Shown here: piece by piece, positions 53,945-63,431 of the stretch
Position numbering within the stretch: position 1 is the first letter of the stretch
Layout: every line of letters begins with the position of its first letter
Origin: Singulisphaera sp. GP187
GTDB lineage: Bacteria > Planctomycetota > Planctomycetia > Isosphaerales > Isosphaeraceae
Direction of reading: 5' to 3'
DNA: 64,000 bases
Assembly (NCBI RefSeq): GCF_900129635.1
Contig: NZ_FSRB01000001.1
Span: 1,651,501-1,715,500, forward strand
Notes under the pieces: model-generated
The model's input: the letters and a program-made list of their open reading frames with translations, nothing else
Told to the model about the DNA's origin: nothing
The model's database searches: none
Translations under genes and position numbers: made by a program

Positions 53945-53977
53945 CGAACCTCGCATGCTGCGAGGTTCGTTTTGTTT
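53945..53977 (+). terminator. Intrinsic terminator after the sigma-like gene
   Basis: An 11-bp perfect stem (CGAACCTCGCA and complement, 53945-53955 and 53959-53969) with a 3-base loop, followed directly by TTTTGTTT. It lies 47 bases after the stop codon at 53898. This is the clearest Rho-independent terminator in the window. Confidence 0.85.
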
Positions 53978-54023
53978 CGGGCTCGTCCTTCACGGCTAGC
54001 GAAGGCCCACTGAGCCGTGGTGA

Positions 54024-54058
54024 GAGAAGACCGACTCCAGTCCGGTGTCGGTCTTCTC
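54024..54058. terminator. Hairpin near the 3' end of bcp
   Basis: 12-bp perfect inverted repeat GAGAAGACCGAC (54024-54035) with its complement (54047-54058), loop of 11 bases. It lies 29 bases beyond the reverse-strand peroxiredoxin stop and is probably its terminator, although there is no T-run. Confidence 0.6.
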
Positions 54059-54086
54059 GGTCGATTCGCATCGCTTTGAGCTTGGC

Positions 54087-54548
54087 TCAAAGCGCTTTGA
54101 TGGTCGCGAGGACTTCCTCCGAGTGCCCATCGACCTTCACCTTCGGGAAGGTCTTTTGGACGATCCCGTTGCGATCGATGACGAAGGTCGTTCGCACGAC
54201 CCCCATGGATATCTTGCCGTAATTGTTCTTTTCTTGCCAAACGCCATAGGCTTCACAAACCTGACGGTCGGTATCGGCAACGAGGGTGAACGGGAGCTCG
54301 TATTTCTCGGCGAACTTCAGGTGCGACGCGCTACTGTCCGGGCTGACCCCGATCACGTGAGCTCCGGCCGCTTCGTAGTCGGCCCGGGCGTCGCGGAAGG
54401 CGCAGGCTTCCTTGGTGCAGCCGGGGGTATCGTCCTTGGGATAGAAGTAGAGGACCACAGGCGCTCCCTTGAGTTGGGAGAGCGTTACCTCCTGGCCTCG
54501 CTGGTCGGGGAGGGTGAAGTCAGGAGCGGGTTGGCCGGATTCAATCAT
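54087..54548 (-). CDS. bcp: Thioredoxin-dependent peroxiredoxin (Bcp family)
   Basis: Reduces hydrogen peroxide and organic peroxides. The 153-residue protein has PAPDFTLPDQRGQEVTLSQL, then YFYPKDDTPGCTKEACAFRD with the peroxidatic Cys in TPGCT and the likely resolving Cys five residues later (KEAC). VIGVSPDSSASHLKF, FVIDRNGIV and the C-terminal HSEEVL complete the AhpC/TSA fold. ATG 54548 starts at IESGQPAPDF. It is electron-coupled to thioredoxin, whose reductase is encoded at 58617. Confidence 0.93.
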   Translation of the reverse strand: MIESGQPAPDFTLPDQRGQEVTLSQLKGAPVVLYFYPKDDTPGCTKEACAFRDARADYEAAGAHVIGVSPDSSASHLKFAEKYELPFTLVADTDRQVCEAYGVWQEKNNYGKISMGVVRTTFVIDRNGIVQKTFPKVKVDGHSEEVLATIKAL

Positions 54549-54742
54549 CGTCGGTTCTCGCTTTCCGGCATGGTTCCGGAGGTTAAGTCGTTCGTTTCGG
54601 ACGGCCCAATGACGCAAATGTCTCGGACCTGGTGCGCGCGAACCTGGAATTCGGGCGTGACTCTGCGAGTATGATAGACAGCAAGTCGAGAGGAAAGCTC
54701 TCGGCCATCCCTAAGCGCCCGACTCGGGACGGAGTTCCTCCC

Positions 54743-55165
54743 TTGGGATCGATCGAAATCTTCGACCATACGGCTGATGTGGGGTTCAAGATTCGCGGCC
54801 GCGATCTCAACGACCTCTTTCAAACCGCGGCGCAGGGGGTGTTCGACTATATTGTCGTCAATCGCCGCGACGTTCGCATCGAACAGTGCGATACGCTCTC
54901 GCTCGCGGCCGATTCTCCCAGCGAGCTGCTCACGACCTGGCTCAACGAGCTGATCTACCGGCTCGAGACCGAACATCGGCTCTTCGTCGAATTCGACGTG
55001 ACCGTGGCCGATGATGGCCGAAGTCTGCATGCTGTGATCGGTGGCGAGCCGATCGATCACGATCGGCACGTCCTCGATCATGAGGTCAAGGCCGTCACCC
55101 ACCACGGCCTTGCCTTAGCGCGAATCGGCGAAGAATGGGTGGCGGAAATGATCCTCGATATCTGA
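54743..55165 (+). CDS. Archease-like protein
   Basis: A 140-residue archease, the cofactor that speeds RNA ligase RtcB. SIEIFDHTADVGFKIRGRDL is the diagnostic start (DHTAD with metal-binding Asp), followed by LFQTAAQGVFDYIVV and LLTTWLNELIYRLETEH. The C-terminus has HEVKAVTHHGLALARIGEEW and ends in ILDI, matching the metal-site Asp near the C-terminus. TTG 54743 gives a normal archease N-terminus with GGAG eight bases upstream; ATG 54671 would add 24 residues. RtcB is not in the window. Confidence 0.85.
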   Translation: MGSIEIFDHTADVGFKIRGRDLNDLFQTAAQGVFDYIVVNRRDVRIEQCDTLSLAADSPSELLTTWLNELIYRLETEHRLFVEFDVTVADDGRSLHAVIGGEPIDHDRHVLDHEVKAVTHHGLALARIGEEWVAEMILDI

Positions 55166-55204
55166 GCGTGATCGCGTGCGAGAAGCGACGGTCCGGGGTC
55201 GAGT

Positions 55205-56179
55205 TCAGACCGGCTCGATGGACAGCTCATGCTGCTTGATGAAGGCGTCGGCCTCAGGACGAGTGAAGACCCCGGCGGTGGTTCCGACCGCGCGGACACA
55301 GCTCGCACCCACAGCGCTGGCGAGCTTCAGGCAATCGAGGGTGGAAAGCCCATCGATCAGTCCGGCGATGAAGCCGGCATCGAAGGCATCACCGCCGCCC
55401 GAGCCGTCGAGGAAAGCGACCGGATAGGTCCCGAGTCGAACCTGGAGTGAGTCGGAAACGACCACTGCGCCACGGTCACCACAGGTAATCACCACGCAGC
55501 CGGCGCCGAGGTCGCGGAAGGCGAGTGCCTGGCGAACCGGATCGGTTTCGCCCAGGATCAGGGCGGCCTCGTCGGTGTTTGGCAGGAAGACGTCGGTCTC
55601 GGGCAGGACGGCGCGCAGGTGGCGGAGGTAATCGCCAGGGCCGGGGGTGACGACGTCGAGCACGGTGACGGTGCCTGCTTTCCGGGCGCGGGAGAATCGC
55701 TCGGCCAGCGCCGCGGCGTGGAGGGCGGGGAGGATCAGGTAGCCACCGACGTAGAGCACGCGGGGGGGATGATCGGCCAGGACCGGGTCGAGGTCCGCTG
55801 CCGTCAGCCCCTTGTTGGCCCCGAACGAATGGATGAACCGCCGATCCTGCCCCTTCACATTGACGATCAGGGTCTGGCTGGTCGCACGCGTGGGGTCGAT
55901 CGCCAGCGCGCGCACGTCGACGCCGTAGGCAACCAGCGTCTCGGCAACGAAGCGACCGAAAGCGTCGTCGCCGACCTTGCCGCAGATTGCCGCGCGAATG
56001 CCCAGTTTGGCCAGGGCGACCGCGGCGTTGGAGGCGCAGCCCCCGATATTCAAGATCAGGTCATCGGCCGCCACTAACTCACCGGCGGCGGGAAGGTGTG
56101 AGATCGGCGTGCAGAGATGGTCGGCAACCACAACCCCCGCGCAAACGACCGGGCAAGCGTTCGTTAACTTCGTCGACAC
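55205..56179 (-). CDS. PfkB-family carbohydrate kinase
   Basis: A 324-residue ribokinase-like enzyme that phosphorylates a sugar or nucleoside. ILNIGGCASNAAVALAKLG is the substrate-binding signature and FLDGSGGGDAFDAGFIAGL is the catalytic motif (the GAGD-type anion hole and base Asp). VLDVVTPGPGDYLRHL and VVITCGDRGAVVV are typical too. GTG 56179 starts the protein with GGGAG upstream. Substrate cannot be told from sequence. It follows ftsH on the same strand behind a hairpin. Confidence 0.88.
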   Translation of the reverse strand: MSTKLTNACPVVCAGVVVADHLCTPISHLPAAGELVAADDLILNIGGCASNAAVALAKLGIRAAICGKVGDDAFGRFVAETLVAYGVDVRALAIDPTRATSQTLIVNVKGQDRRFIHSFGANKGLTAADLDPVLADHPPRVLYVGGYLILPALHAAALAERFSRARKAGTVTVLDVVTPGPGDYLRHLRAVLPETDVFLPNTDEAALILGETDPVRQALAFRDLGAGCVVITCGDRGAVVVSDSLQVRLGTYPVAFLDGSGGGDAFDAGFIAGLIDGLSTLDCLKLASAVGASCVRAVGTTAGVFTRPEADAFIKQHELSIEPV

Positions 56180-56216
56180 AGCGATCGGCTCCCGAACCTA
56201 TCCATCGACCGGGCAT

Positions 56217-56253
56217 CCCCAGACGGTCGGAGTTGGAACTCCGACCGTTGGGG
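56217..56253. terminator. Hairpin between ftsH and the kinase gene
   Basis: Stem ACGGTCGGAGTT / AACTCCGACCGT (56223-56234, 56237-56248) with a 2-base loop, extended by CCCCA/TGGGG. It lies 45 bases after ftsH ends (reverse strand), with no T-run. Likely a terminator or a repeat. Confidence 0.6.
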
Positions 56254-56297
56254 AGAGAGTCTACCAGAGAGGTGGGAGTGTCCCTAGGCCTTCCCGA

Positions 56298-58322
56298 TCA
56301 AACCGGGTTGTCGAGCGATGCGGCAACCTCATCACCGGCAACATTGGTGGGGGGCCCGGCCCGCTTGCCGATCAATTCCTCGATCTCGGAAACGCTCAGG
56401 ACTTCGCGCTCGATCAGGGCTTCGGTCAAACGTTCGAGATCTTCCCGGTGATCCTCGAGCATGTGGAACGCACGCTCGTCGGCCTCGCGAAGGATCCGCG
56501 CGACCTCCTCGTCGATGACCTGCGCCGTGTGCTCGGAGTGGTCCCGCGTCTCGCTCATTTCCCGGCCCAGGAACGGGTGCTCTTCCGAGGCTCGGAAGAA
56601 GACAGGGCCGATCCGTTCGCTCATGCCCCACTGCGTGACCATCATTCGGGCCAAGCGGGTCGCCTGCTTGAGGTCTTCCGCCGCTCCCGTCGTGAGGTCA
56701 TCGTAGATCAGGCGCTCGGCCGCGCGGCCGCCCAACAGGACGGCGAGCTTGGCGTCGACCTGGCTTTCGCTATAACCGAGCCGATCCTCCTCGGGGAGGA
56801 ACTGGGTGACCCCCAAGGCGCGGCCGCGAGGGATGATCGTCACCTTATGGACCGGGTCGGTGTTCGGCGAGAGCCAGCCGACCAGGGCGTGGCCAATCTC
56901 GTGGTAGGCGGTGGCGCGTTTGTCCTTCTCGGTGATGAACTCCTCGCGCTTGGCCCCCATGATGATCTTGTCGCGCGCTGCGTCGAAGTCGGCCATGTCG
57001 ACCTGGTTCTTGTCTTCGCGGGTGGCCAGCAGGGCCGCCTCGTTGACCAGGTTGGCCAGGTCGGCTCCGCTCATGCCCACGGTCCCCCGCGCAATCCCTT
57101 CCAGATCGACGTCGGAGTCGAGCGGGATGTTGCGACTGTGAACCTTGAGAATCGCGAGCCGTCCCTTCTTCGTCGGTCGGTCCACCGTGACGTGACGGTC
57201 GAAGCGGCCAGGACGGAGCAGGGCGGGGTCGAGCACGTCGGGCCGGTTGGTTGCCGCCAGCACGATCACACTCTCGTTGGGCGAGAACCCATCCATCTCG
57301 GTGAGGATCTGGTTGAGGGTCTGTTCGCGTTCGTCATGTCCCCCTCCCAGGCCTGCGCCTCGGACTCGGCCGACGGCGTCGATTTCATCGATGAACAAGA
57401 TGCAAGGACTGCTCTCCTTGGCCGTCTTGAACATGTCGCGAACCCGGCTGGCACCGACGCCCACGAACATCTGGATGAACTCGGATCCGGAGATCGAGAA
57501 GAAGGGAACTCCTGCCTCTCCGGCCACAGCGCGTGCCAGCAGGGTTTTGCCCGAGCCGGGAGGACCGATCAGCAGGACTCCCTTGGGAATCCGGCCGCCG
57601 AGCCGCTGGAACTTCTCGGGGTTCTTGAGGAACTCGACGATCTCCTGCAACTCGCTCTTGGCGTTCTCAAGCCCGGCGACTTCGTCAAATGTGGTGCGTT
57701 GCTTCGACTTGTCATGGCGTTTCGCCGGACTCTTGACGAAGCTTCCGAGGATTCCACCGTCGAACTGGTCGCGAGCCCGCCTCATCATGAAGTAGACGAG
57801 GCCGAGAATGAGAAAGGTCGGCAGCAGGAACGTGACCCAGATCAGGGTGTTGGCCGTGTTCGGCGGCTGAATGTCAATCTTGACGGCTTCCTGACCCGGC
57901 TTGCTCTCCTTCCCTTCCGGCTTGCTCTCCTTCTCCTGCTTGTCGCGAAGCTTGTTCACGACATCATTGATGGCTTGCTCGGACGGGAAGTTCACGACGA
58001 ACTTCGTGATCGGGAGCGGTAATGCGCCCGACGGATTGGGCATCCTTACCGACGGATAGAGTTGCTTCGTGCGGAGTTCACCGCGCGCTTCCCCCCCTTG
58101 AATGGACAACGACTTGATGTTGCCGTCCTGGACCTGGTCCAGGAAGAAGGGGACGTAGCTGACCGTGGTCTCGGGTTTGGACGAGAGTTGCCAGAAGATC
58201 AAGGCGAATCCGACAATAAGCAAGAGCCAAAGCCAGGGCGGAGTGGGAGACCCACCGGCCGCGTTGGGCTTGCGGCCGCCCGCGGATCGTCGGGAAGGTT
58301 CTTGCGGAGGTCGACTCTCCAT
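56298..58322 (-). CDS. ftsH: ATP-dependent zinc metalloprotease FtsH
   Basis: A membrane-anchored AAA+ protease that degrades unneeded or damaged membrane and soluble proteins. The 674-residue chain has TM1 (about 29-46, [15 protein letters not shown]), a periplasmic domain with a Lys/Glu-rich insert ([15 protein letters not shown]), and TM2 (about 162-180). AAA follows with Walker A GPPGSGKT (253-260), ILFIDEID and the second region of homology (GATNRPD-like [20 protein letters not shown]). The zinc site is HEIGH with a later Glu. ATG 58322 is standard. All catalytic residues are present. Confidence 0.96.
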   Translation of the reverse strand: MESRPPQEPSRRSAGGRKPNAAGGSPTPPWLWLLLIVGFALIFWQLSSKPETTVSYVPFFLDQVQDGNIKSLSIQGGEARGELRTKQLYPSVRMPNPSGALPLPITKFVVNFPSEQAINDVVNKLRDKQEKESKPEGKESKPGQEAVKIDIQPPNTANTLIWVTFLLPTFLILGLVYFMMRRARDQFDGGILGSFVKSPAKRHDKSKQRTTFDEVAGLENAKSELQEIVEFLKNPEKFQRLGGRIPKGVLLIGPPGSGKTLLARAVAGEAGVPFFSISGSEFIQMFVGVGASRVRDMFKTAKESSPCILFIDEIDAVGRVRGAGLGGGHDEREQTLNQILTEMDGFSPNESVIVLAATNRPDVLDPALLRPGRFDRHVTVDRPTKKGRLAILKVHSRNIPLDSDVDLEGIARGTVGMSGADLANLVNEAALLATREDKNQVDMADFDAARDKIIMGAKREEFITEKDKRATAYHEIGHALVGWLSPNTDPVHKVTIIPRGRALGVTQFLPEEDRLGYSESQVDAKLAVLLGGRAAERLIYDDLTTGAAEDLKQATRLARMMVTQWGMSERIGPVFFRASEEHPFLGREMSETRDHSEHTAQVIDEEVARILREADERAFHMLEDHREDLERLTEALIEREVLSVSEIEELIGKRAGPPTNVAGDEVAASLDNPV

Positions 58323-58616
58323 ACGATCTCAATTCCCAAAAGAAAAAATCTTCCCGAACGATTTGTCGCGGCATGGGCATCGCATCCCGATTGCCGCCGT
58401 CAGGGCATTGTAGCGGAAATAATCCGAAAATTCAGGATCAATCGTACGGCGATCGAACCCAACTTCATTTGTCCCTCATCGGGAGGCTACCGACAAGGGG
58501 TGCGGGCGGGCCCGAATTCTCTACTTTCCGTCGAATTTCGCTCTCGGCACACGACACCGGGATCGACGCATTCGTGACGAAAAAAGCGAGAGTTCGCGCC
58601 CCACCGCGGCTTAATT

Positions 58617-59651
58617 TTAACCGTGGATCGACTCGAGCCATTTTTCGCAATCGATTGCGGCGGCACAGCCCGATCCGGCGGCTGTAATGGCCTGACGATA
58701 ATGTGTGTCCACGACATCACCGGCGGCGAAGACCCCTTCCACGCTGGTGGCGGTGCCGAAGTTGATCAGTTGGTCGCGCAGGCCTTCGGGAGCGGGGGTC
58801 CCCTTCCAAGCCAAGGCCGTGGGGGTCAGGAGGTAGCCGTCGGGCGTCATCGCGAGCTTCTCGCGGAAGATGGCGGAATTCGGGGTATGGCCGATCGCCA
58901 GGAAGAGGCCGTCGACCGGAATATCGCGCGTCGTCCCGGCTTCGCCGTTACCGCCAAGCGCGGTCAGCCGGACCCCGGTCAACGAGCGATGCGGTTCGTC
59001 GACGCCCAGGTAGGAATCCACCCCGGCATTCCACGCGAATTCGACCTTGGGGTTCTCGAAGATCCGCTTCTGCATGATTTTCGAGGCACGAAGCGCATCG
59101 CGGCGATGGATAAGCGTGACCTTCGACGCGTAACGCGTGAGGAAGTTCGCCTCTTCGACCGCCGAGTCGCCACCACCGACGACCGCGACCTGCTTGCCGC
59201 GATACAATGCACCGTCGCAGGTGGCGCAGGTGCTCAGGCCGTAGCCCATGTAGTGCATCTCTTTATCCAGGCCGAGCGTCCGGGCCGAAGCGCCGGTGGC
59301 CACGATGACGGCGTCGGCCGTATATTCCGCCGTGGCCGCCTCGGGATCTTTGGGATCCGTGGAGGTCTTGACCCGAAACGGACGCTGGGTGAAATCGACC
59401 TCGGTCACCGTCTCGTACCGGCAGTCTGCGCCGAATTTCTGGGCCTGCTTACGCATCAATTCCATCAACTCGGGGCCGAGCACTCCTTCCGGAAACCCGG
59501 GGAAATTCTCGACGACCGTCGTCCATGTCAATTGGCCGCCCGGCTCGTGTCCCTCGAGGACGAGGGGCGAGAGATTGGCCCGCGCTGTGTAGAGAGCGGA
59601 GGTCAATCCCGCGGAGCCTGACCCAATGACAATCACCCGTGAATGGGACAT
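58617..59651 (-). CDS. trxB: Thioredoxin-disulfide reductase TrxB
   Basis: FAD/NADPH enzyme that reduces thioredoxin. VIVIGSGSAGLTSALYTARA is the FAD site, YGLSTCATCDGALYRGK holds the redox-active CATC, VAVVGGGDSAVEEANFL binds NADPH, and GVFAAGDVVDTHYRQAITAA closes the FAD site. Length 344 is a little longer than in E. coli, because of a short loop insertion (STDPKDPEAATAEY). It should supply electrons to peroxiredoxins such as the one at 54087. Confidence 0.95.
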   Translation of the reverse strand: MSHSRVIVIGSGSAGLTSALYTARANLSPLVLEGHEPGGQLTWTTVVENFPGFPEGVLGPELMELMRKQAQKFGADCRYETVTEVDFTQRPFRVKTSTDPKDPEAATAEYTADAVIVATGASARTLGLDKEMHYMGYGLSTCATCDGALYRGKQVAVVGGGDSAVEEANFLTRYASKVTLIHRRDALRASKIMQKRIFENPKVEFAWNAGVDSYLGVDEPHRSLTGVRLTALGGNGEAGTTRDIPVDGLFLAIGHTPNSAIFREKLAMTPDGYLLTPTALAWKGTPAPEGLRDQLINFGTATSVEGVFAAGDVVDTHYRQAITAAGSGCAAAIDCEKWLESIHG

Positions 59652-59996
59652 CGTTTCCTCGCCAGAGGCAGACCGGCCGCGACGGAAGTACCCCCTCCGC
59701 CGATGGTCTTCAAACTCATTATTCGCTCTATGCTGCCAAAAATCGCGGCGCTGTCCAGCACAGACCGGAATTCTCTGCCCCGGAAACCGGCCGCCGAGTC
59801 TCGTAAGCGCACCGAACCGCGCGATCCCGTGCCTGGATGCGGGCCACCTCGCCGTTCAACATGACCGGCCTGCCGGCGAGCTCGGTACCATTCGGTATCA
59901 GCTCCGAGCCAGTGCCGATCGGCATCCCGTCAGTCTCCCGATGGCTTTCGGCAGGCCAACCATTGGACCGAAGACAGATCGAGTCGTCGGTCGCTT
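59652..59996. other. Intergenic region, about 345 bases
   Basis: Lies upstream of trxB and downstream of the TetR gene. No motif-bearing frame or hairpin is visible. Confidence 0.35.
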
Positions 59997-60620
59997 TCAC
60001 TTCGACTGTTCCTTGGGCCACGACTCCATCGCCAGGTCGACGACGTCGAACAACTCTTCCCGCGTTTCGCCGTGCTGGGCTTGGAGGGCGATGCCCCGGA
60101 TCACCGCCACATAATACTTCGCGAGCTTCTCGGCAGAGACGTCGCGTGGCAACTCCCCCACCTCGATTGCGCTGACGAATCGGCGCCGCAACACCTGTTC
60201 CAACCCGTTGCGCTTCTCCGCGACGAATCGCCTCGTCTCTTCCGTCGCGTCGGGTCCCTTGAGCGGACCCTGCGTGATGTAAGATCCGCACGGATTCGCC
60301 CCGTCCGTGATCATCGTGACGGCAGCTCGCAGGAAGCACTCGACGCCCTGTCGCGCCGTACGACCGGCAGTGAGGCACTCTGCCACGAGATTCCCGCCCG
60401 ACGTCATGTGCCGGTCCAGAGCCTTGCAGTACAGTTCCCCCTTCTTCCCGAACGTCGCGTAGATGCTCGCCCGGGTGGTCCCCATCGCTCGCTCCAGGTC
60501 GGATAACGAAGTGCCCTCGAATCCCTTCTCCCCGAAGACGCGCGTGGCCGCATCAAGGGCCTGCTCCGTGCAGAACCCCAGCGGTCGGCCCCGATTCTTT
60601 CTCGGCAACTGGTTTTTCAT
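59997..60620 (-). CDS. TetR-family transcriptional regulator
   Basis: A 207-residue repressor. The N-terminal domain [20 protein letters not shown], then [21 protein letters not shown] and [13 protein letters not shown], is the canonical TetR helix-turn-helix. The C-terminal ligand domain ([40 protein letters not shown]) is typical of the TetR_C subgroup that regulates SDR or oxidoreductase genes. ATG 60620 was chosen; the open frame to 60800 has no homology. It is divergent from the SDR gene at 61103 with two palindromic sites between. Confidence 0.9.
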   Translation of the reverse strand: MKNQLPRKNRGRPLGFCTEQALDAATRVFGEKGFEGTSLSDLERAMGTTRASIYATFGKKGELYCKALDRHMTSGGNLVAECLTAGRTARQGVECFLRAAVTMITDGANPCGSYITQGPLKGPDATEETRRFVAEKRNGLEQVLRRRFVSAIEVGELPRDVSAEKLAKYYVAVIRGIALQAQHGETREELFDVVDLAMESWPKEQSK

Positions 60621-60668
60621 ACCAATCAGTAGGATATCCGCTTGACCCGCGGAAGCCAACCATCCATA

Positions 60669-60688
60669 TTCCAACCAATCGGTTGGAA
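60669..60688. promoter_or_regulatory. Operator-like palindrome 1
   Basis: TTCCAACCAATCGGTTGGAA: perfect 8-bp arms (TTCCAACC/GGTTGGAA) around AATC, 49 bases upstream of the TetR start. TetR-family operators are commonly such 16-20 bp palindromes, so this is a likely autoregulation site. Confidence 0.65.
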
Positions 60689-60793
60689 AATTGATTGCGG
60701 TGAGGCTCGGGCTCGATGAACCTGCCCTATTCCTGAGTGAATGGAAGCCCACCTGGGGAATGAACAAGAGGCGGGCATGGGTGTCCTGCGTTA

Positions 60794-60817
60794 TTTTCAA
60801 ACTGATCGATTGGAAAA
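60794..60817. promoter_or_regulatory. Operator-like palindrome 2
   Basis: TTTTCAAACTGATCGATTGG followed by AAAA: imperfect inverted repeat sharing the GATTGGAAAA half-site with palindrome 1. It lies about 285 bases before the SDR gene, so one regulator could control both directions. Confidence 0.5.
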
Positions 60818-61102
60818 TACGGGTCTAGGGACTGTTGATCATGGCTTCAGGAATTCACTCATAAGCTCGCATTCGTCGCGGGGGAGCATCGGCACGCCCG
60901 GCTCGCCCAACAATGCACTGGACCACCAAGCGACCTCCTTGGACAGCATCCTTCGATTCGTGCGCATTTGAGGATCGATCACCGTCATTCAAGTGGAAGG
61001 CCTCGGGCTCGGCGCGGAAGCCACTGAACAGCGGCGGCTCCGGTCGATCGATGCGAAGCATTTCCATTGAAACTTTGATTGAAAAACAAAGAAGGAGATC
61101 AT

Positions 61103-61876
61103 GTGGCAAATATGCTATTTGACATTTCCGAAGAGTTCGTCGGACGCCGCGCGCTGATCACGGGCGGCTCCCGCGGCATCGGCGCGGCGATCGCGCAGCG
61201 TCTGCTTGATGGGGCGCCACCGTCGTCGTGACGGCCAGGTCACCGCATGAACAGATGCCCAAGGACGCAACCTTCATCCCGGCCGATCTCAGGACTGTCG
61301 AGGGGGTGAATACGGTCGCCGCCGCCGCGCTCCAGGTGCTGGGCGGGCTGGATATCCTGGTGAACAACGCCGGTGCAGCCCGTGTTCATCTGCCGGCCTC
61401 GTCCGCCATCTCCGATGAGGAATGGCTCGATTCCCTCAACATCAATTTCCTGTCGGCGGTACGTATGACGAACGCGGTGCTGTCGGCTTTGAAGGAATCC
61501 ACGGCGGGCGCGAGCATTATCAACGTCTCGGCGGTCGGCGCCGGCCCGGCGCTGGGGCCGCTGTTGCACTACGCCTCGGCCAAGGCGGCGCTGAATACCT
61601 ATACGGTCGCCCTGGGGCAGGAACTCGCTCCCAGCAAAATTCGCGTCAACATCGTCACTCCCGGGCCGGTGTCGACGCCCGGCGCCAATCTGATCCGCAA
61701 GGTATCTGTTGGACGCCATGGGCATGCCGCCCGAGGCGCTGCTGCAAAAGGTTCCTCTCCGCACCTTCGGCGAGGCCGCGGACGTCGCCGAGATGGTCGC
61801 CTTGCTCGCATCCGACCGGGGGCGCTGGATCACCATGCACAATTATTTCGTCGATGGCGGCATGGGGGCACTCTGA
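61103..61876 (+). pseudogene. SDR-family oxidoreductase with two frameshifts
   Basis: An SDR gene facing the TetR regulator. LITGGSRGIGAAIAQ is the cofactor site in the first frame. The frame breaks at about 61213 (one base missing in GGGGCGCC), and the second frame has LGGLDILVNNAGAARVHLP, IINVSAVGAGPA (Ser) and LLHYASAKAALNTY (Tyr, Lys). It breaks again at about 61704 (one extra base), and the first frame resumes to GRWITMHNYFVDGGMGAL and TGA 61874-61876. All catalytic residues exist, so the damage is recent or an error. GTG 61103 has AAGGAG five bases upstream. Confidence 0.85.
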
Positions 61877-62355
61877 CGCTGCATTGGGAGCGTCGGCTCG
61901 ACGACATCGCTTGGTTGGCCGGTCGGCGGTTGCCCGCCACTGCTGTCGCCAGACGGGCTAACGAACCCTGTCACAAGCCGGACCGCGCCAGCCGATTATC
62001 GACGTGCTGTGGACGACGATCGGCTTCCGCAGGGCTTCAGGACACGGCTTCGGCGTTTCCAGGTCGGCATCCGGCGGGACGCTGAACTCCAGCGACCTCG
62101 TGCCGTTGCACACAGGCAGGTGCAGCAGCCACTCGAGCCCTACGTCATGGACTTCGTGACAGGGCGGGTCAGGACTTGCCATCCGCCCGCGAACCGATCG
62201 AGAAAACGGGGGGACCGAGGTGAGAAAATTCGCCGGGTTCAAACTGGGCGAGACTTGTAACCTAAGTTACTCAGGTGAGCCAACTCCCCAGAGCCGGGGG
62301 TTGTCGATCAGAGCGTGATCGAAACGTGGGTGACGTTCCCCTAAGGAAGTGCGCC
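61877..62355. other. Intergenic region, about 480 bases
   Basis: Upstream region of csrA. Frames in both directions lack motifs. The csrA promoter should be near 62250-62330. Confidence 0.35.
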
Positions 62356-62655
62356 ATGCTGGTCTTAACGCGGAAATTGATGGAAAAACTCTACATTGGC
62401 GACGATATCTGCGTGACCGTCGTCCGTCTTGAAGGCGGCCAGGTCCGCCTCGGGATTGAAGCGCCACGCGAAATTGCAGTCGTTCGCGCGGAATTACTGC
62501 CGGAGCGGAACCGAAACGTAGCGACTCAGAATGCGAACGCGTCGGTCCGTCCCTTAGTGGGAGTTCAGGCCGGAGCCGAAGCGGGCAACGAGCTCACGTT
62601 TCAATCAGTCGGGGCACATGGAATCGGTAACCGACGCCCCGGACGGTCTCGATGA
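62356..62655 (+). CDS. csrA: Carbon storage regulator CsrA with extended C-terminus
   Basis: RNA-binding translational regulator that binds GGA motifs in mRNA leaders. MLVLTRKLMEKLYIGDDICV, then VVRLEGGQVRLGIEAPREIA and VVRAELL match CsrA over the first 55 residues, including the conserved Arg and Leu of the RNA surface. The chain runs to 99 residues where 60-75 is usual; the last 40 are low-complexity. AAGGAAG lies about seven bases before ATG. Its 3' end overlaps the convergent response-regulator gene by 62 bases (62594-62655). Confidence 0.92.
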   Translation: MLVLTRKLMEKLYIGDDICVTVVRLEGGQVRLGIEAPREIAVVRAELLPERNRNVATQNANASVRPLVGVQAGAEAGNELTFQSVGAHGIGNRRPGRSR

Positions 62656-63301
62656 GGTCGGCGGCATCCCCCAGCTTCTTCCGCAAGCTCTTGATATGGA
62701 CGTCGATGGTTCGCTCGAGGACCACGGCGTCTTCCCCGATCGCGGCGTCCATCAATTCGTAACGGGTGAAGGCGCGGCCTGCCTGGCGCAGCAGGACCTC
62801 GAGTAGCCGAAACTCGGTTGGCGTCAGTGGCAATTCTTCGCCGAGGTAGAGCGCGCGGTGGCCGTGCCGGTCGATGGCCACCCCCTGGCTCTCGATCATG
62901 GTGCCGTTGGTCGGTTCCTCTTTGGACTGACGCCTCCGCAGTTCTTTCTTGATCCGCTCGATCAGGATTTTGACGCTGTACGGCTTGGTCACATAATCGT
63001 CGGCGCCGACGGCGAATCCGACCAGCTCGTCCGTTTCCTCGGCCTTGGCGGTGACCATGACGATCGGGATTTCCCGGGTCCGGGCACCGTTGCGAAGCTC
63101 ACGGCAGACCTCCAGCCCGGGCTTCACCGGCAACATCAGGTCGAGCACGATCAGGTCGGGTAGCTTGAGCTGAGCTTGTCGCAGACCATCCAGGCCATCA
63201 TGAGCGGTCAGGACCTCAAACCCTTCGCGTTCGAGATTCGCGGCGAGGACTTCCACCAGGGCACGCTCGTCTTCGACAATCAAGATCTTGGCTTTGGGCA
63301 T
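62594..63301 (-). CDS. OmpR/PhoB-family response regulator
   Basis: A 235-residue two-component regulator. The REC domain has ILIVEDERALVEVLAANLER and DLIVLDLMLPVKPGLEV (phospho-Asp about 53), VMVTAKAEETDE and YVTKPYSVKILIERI (Lys). The winged-helix output domain has LTPTEFRLLEVLLRQAGRAF, then LERTIDVHIKSLRKKLGD and IETVRGVGYRF, the usual DNA-contact helix. It resembles PhoB. It is read away from the window's end with pstB behind it, so phosphate control is likely. Confidence 0.92.
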   Translation of the reverse strand: MPKAKILIVEDERALVEVLAANLEREGFEVLTAHDGLDGLRQAQLKLPDLIVLDLMLPVKPGLEVCRELRNGARTREIPIVMVTAKAEETDELVGFAVGADDYVTKPYSVKILIERIKKELRRRQSKEEPTNGTMIESQGVAIDRHGHRALYLGEELPLTPTEFRLLEVLLRQAGRAFTRYELMDAAIGEDAVVLERTIDVHIKSLRKKLGDAADLIETVRGVGYRFHVPRLIET

Positions 63302-63431
63302 GGTCGGCGGGACCCGTTGGGTCTATCGGTCGGGACGTTGAGGGACCTTATCTTATCTTCACAATGCGCAGTGTCACTGGTGTGAGGATTGCGAGAAAAA
63401 ACGGTGAAGACGCGATGATTCGAGCGTCCGG

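Noticed and set aside
60741..60971. 76-residue forward frame between TetR and SDR
   Set aside because: It covers the second operator-like palindrome and shows no motif.
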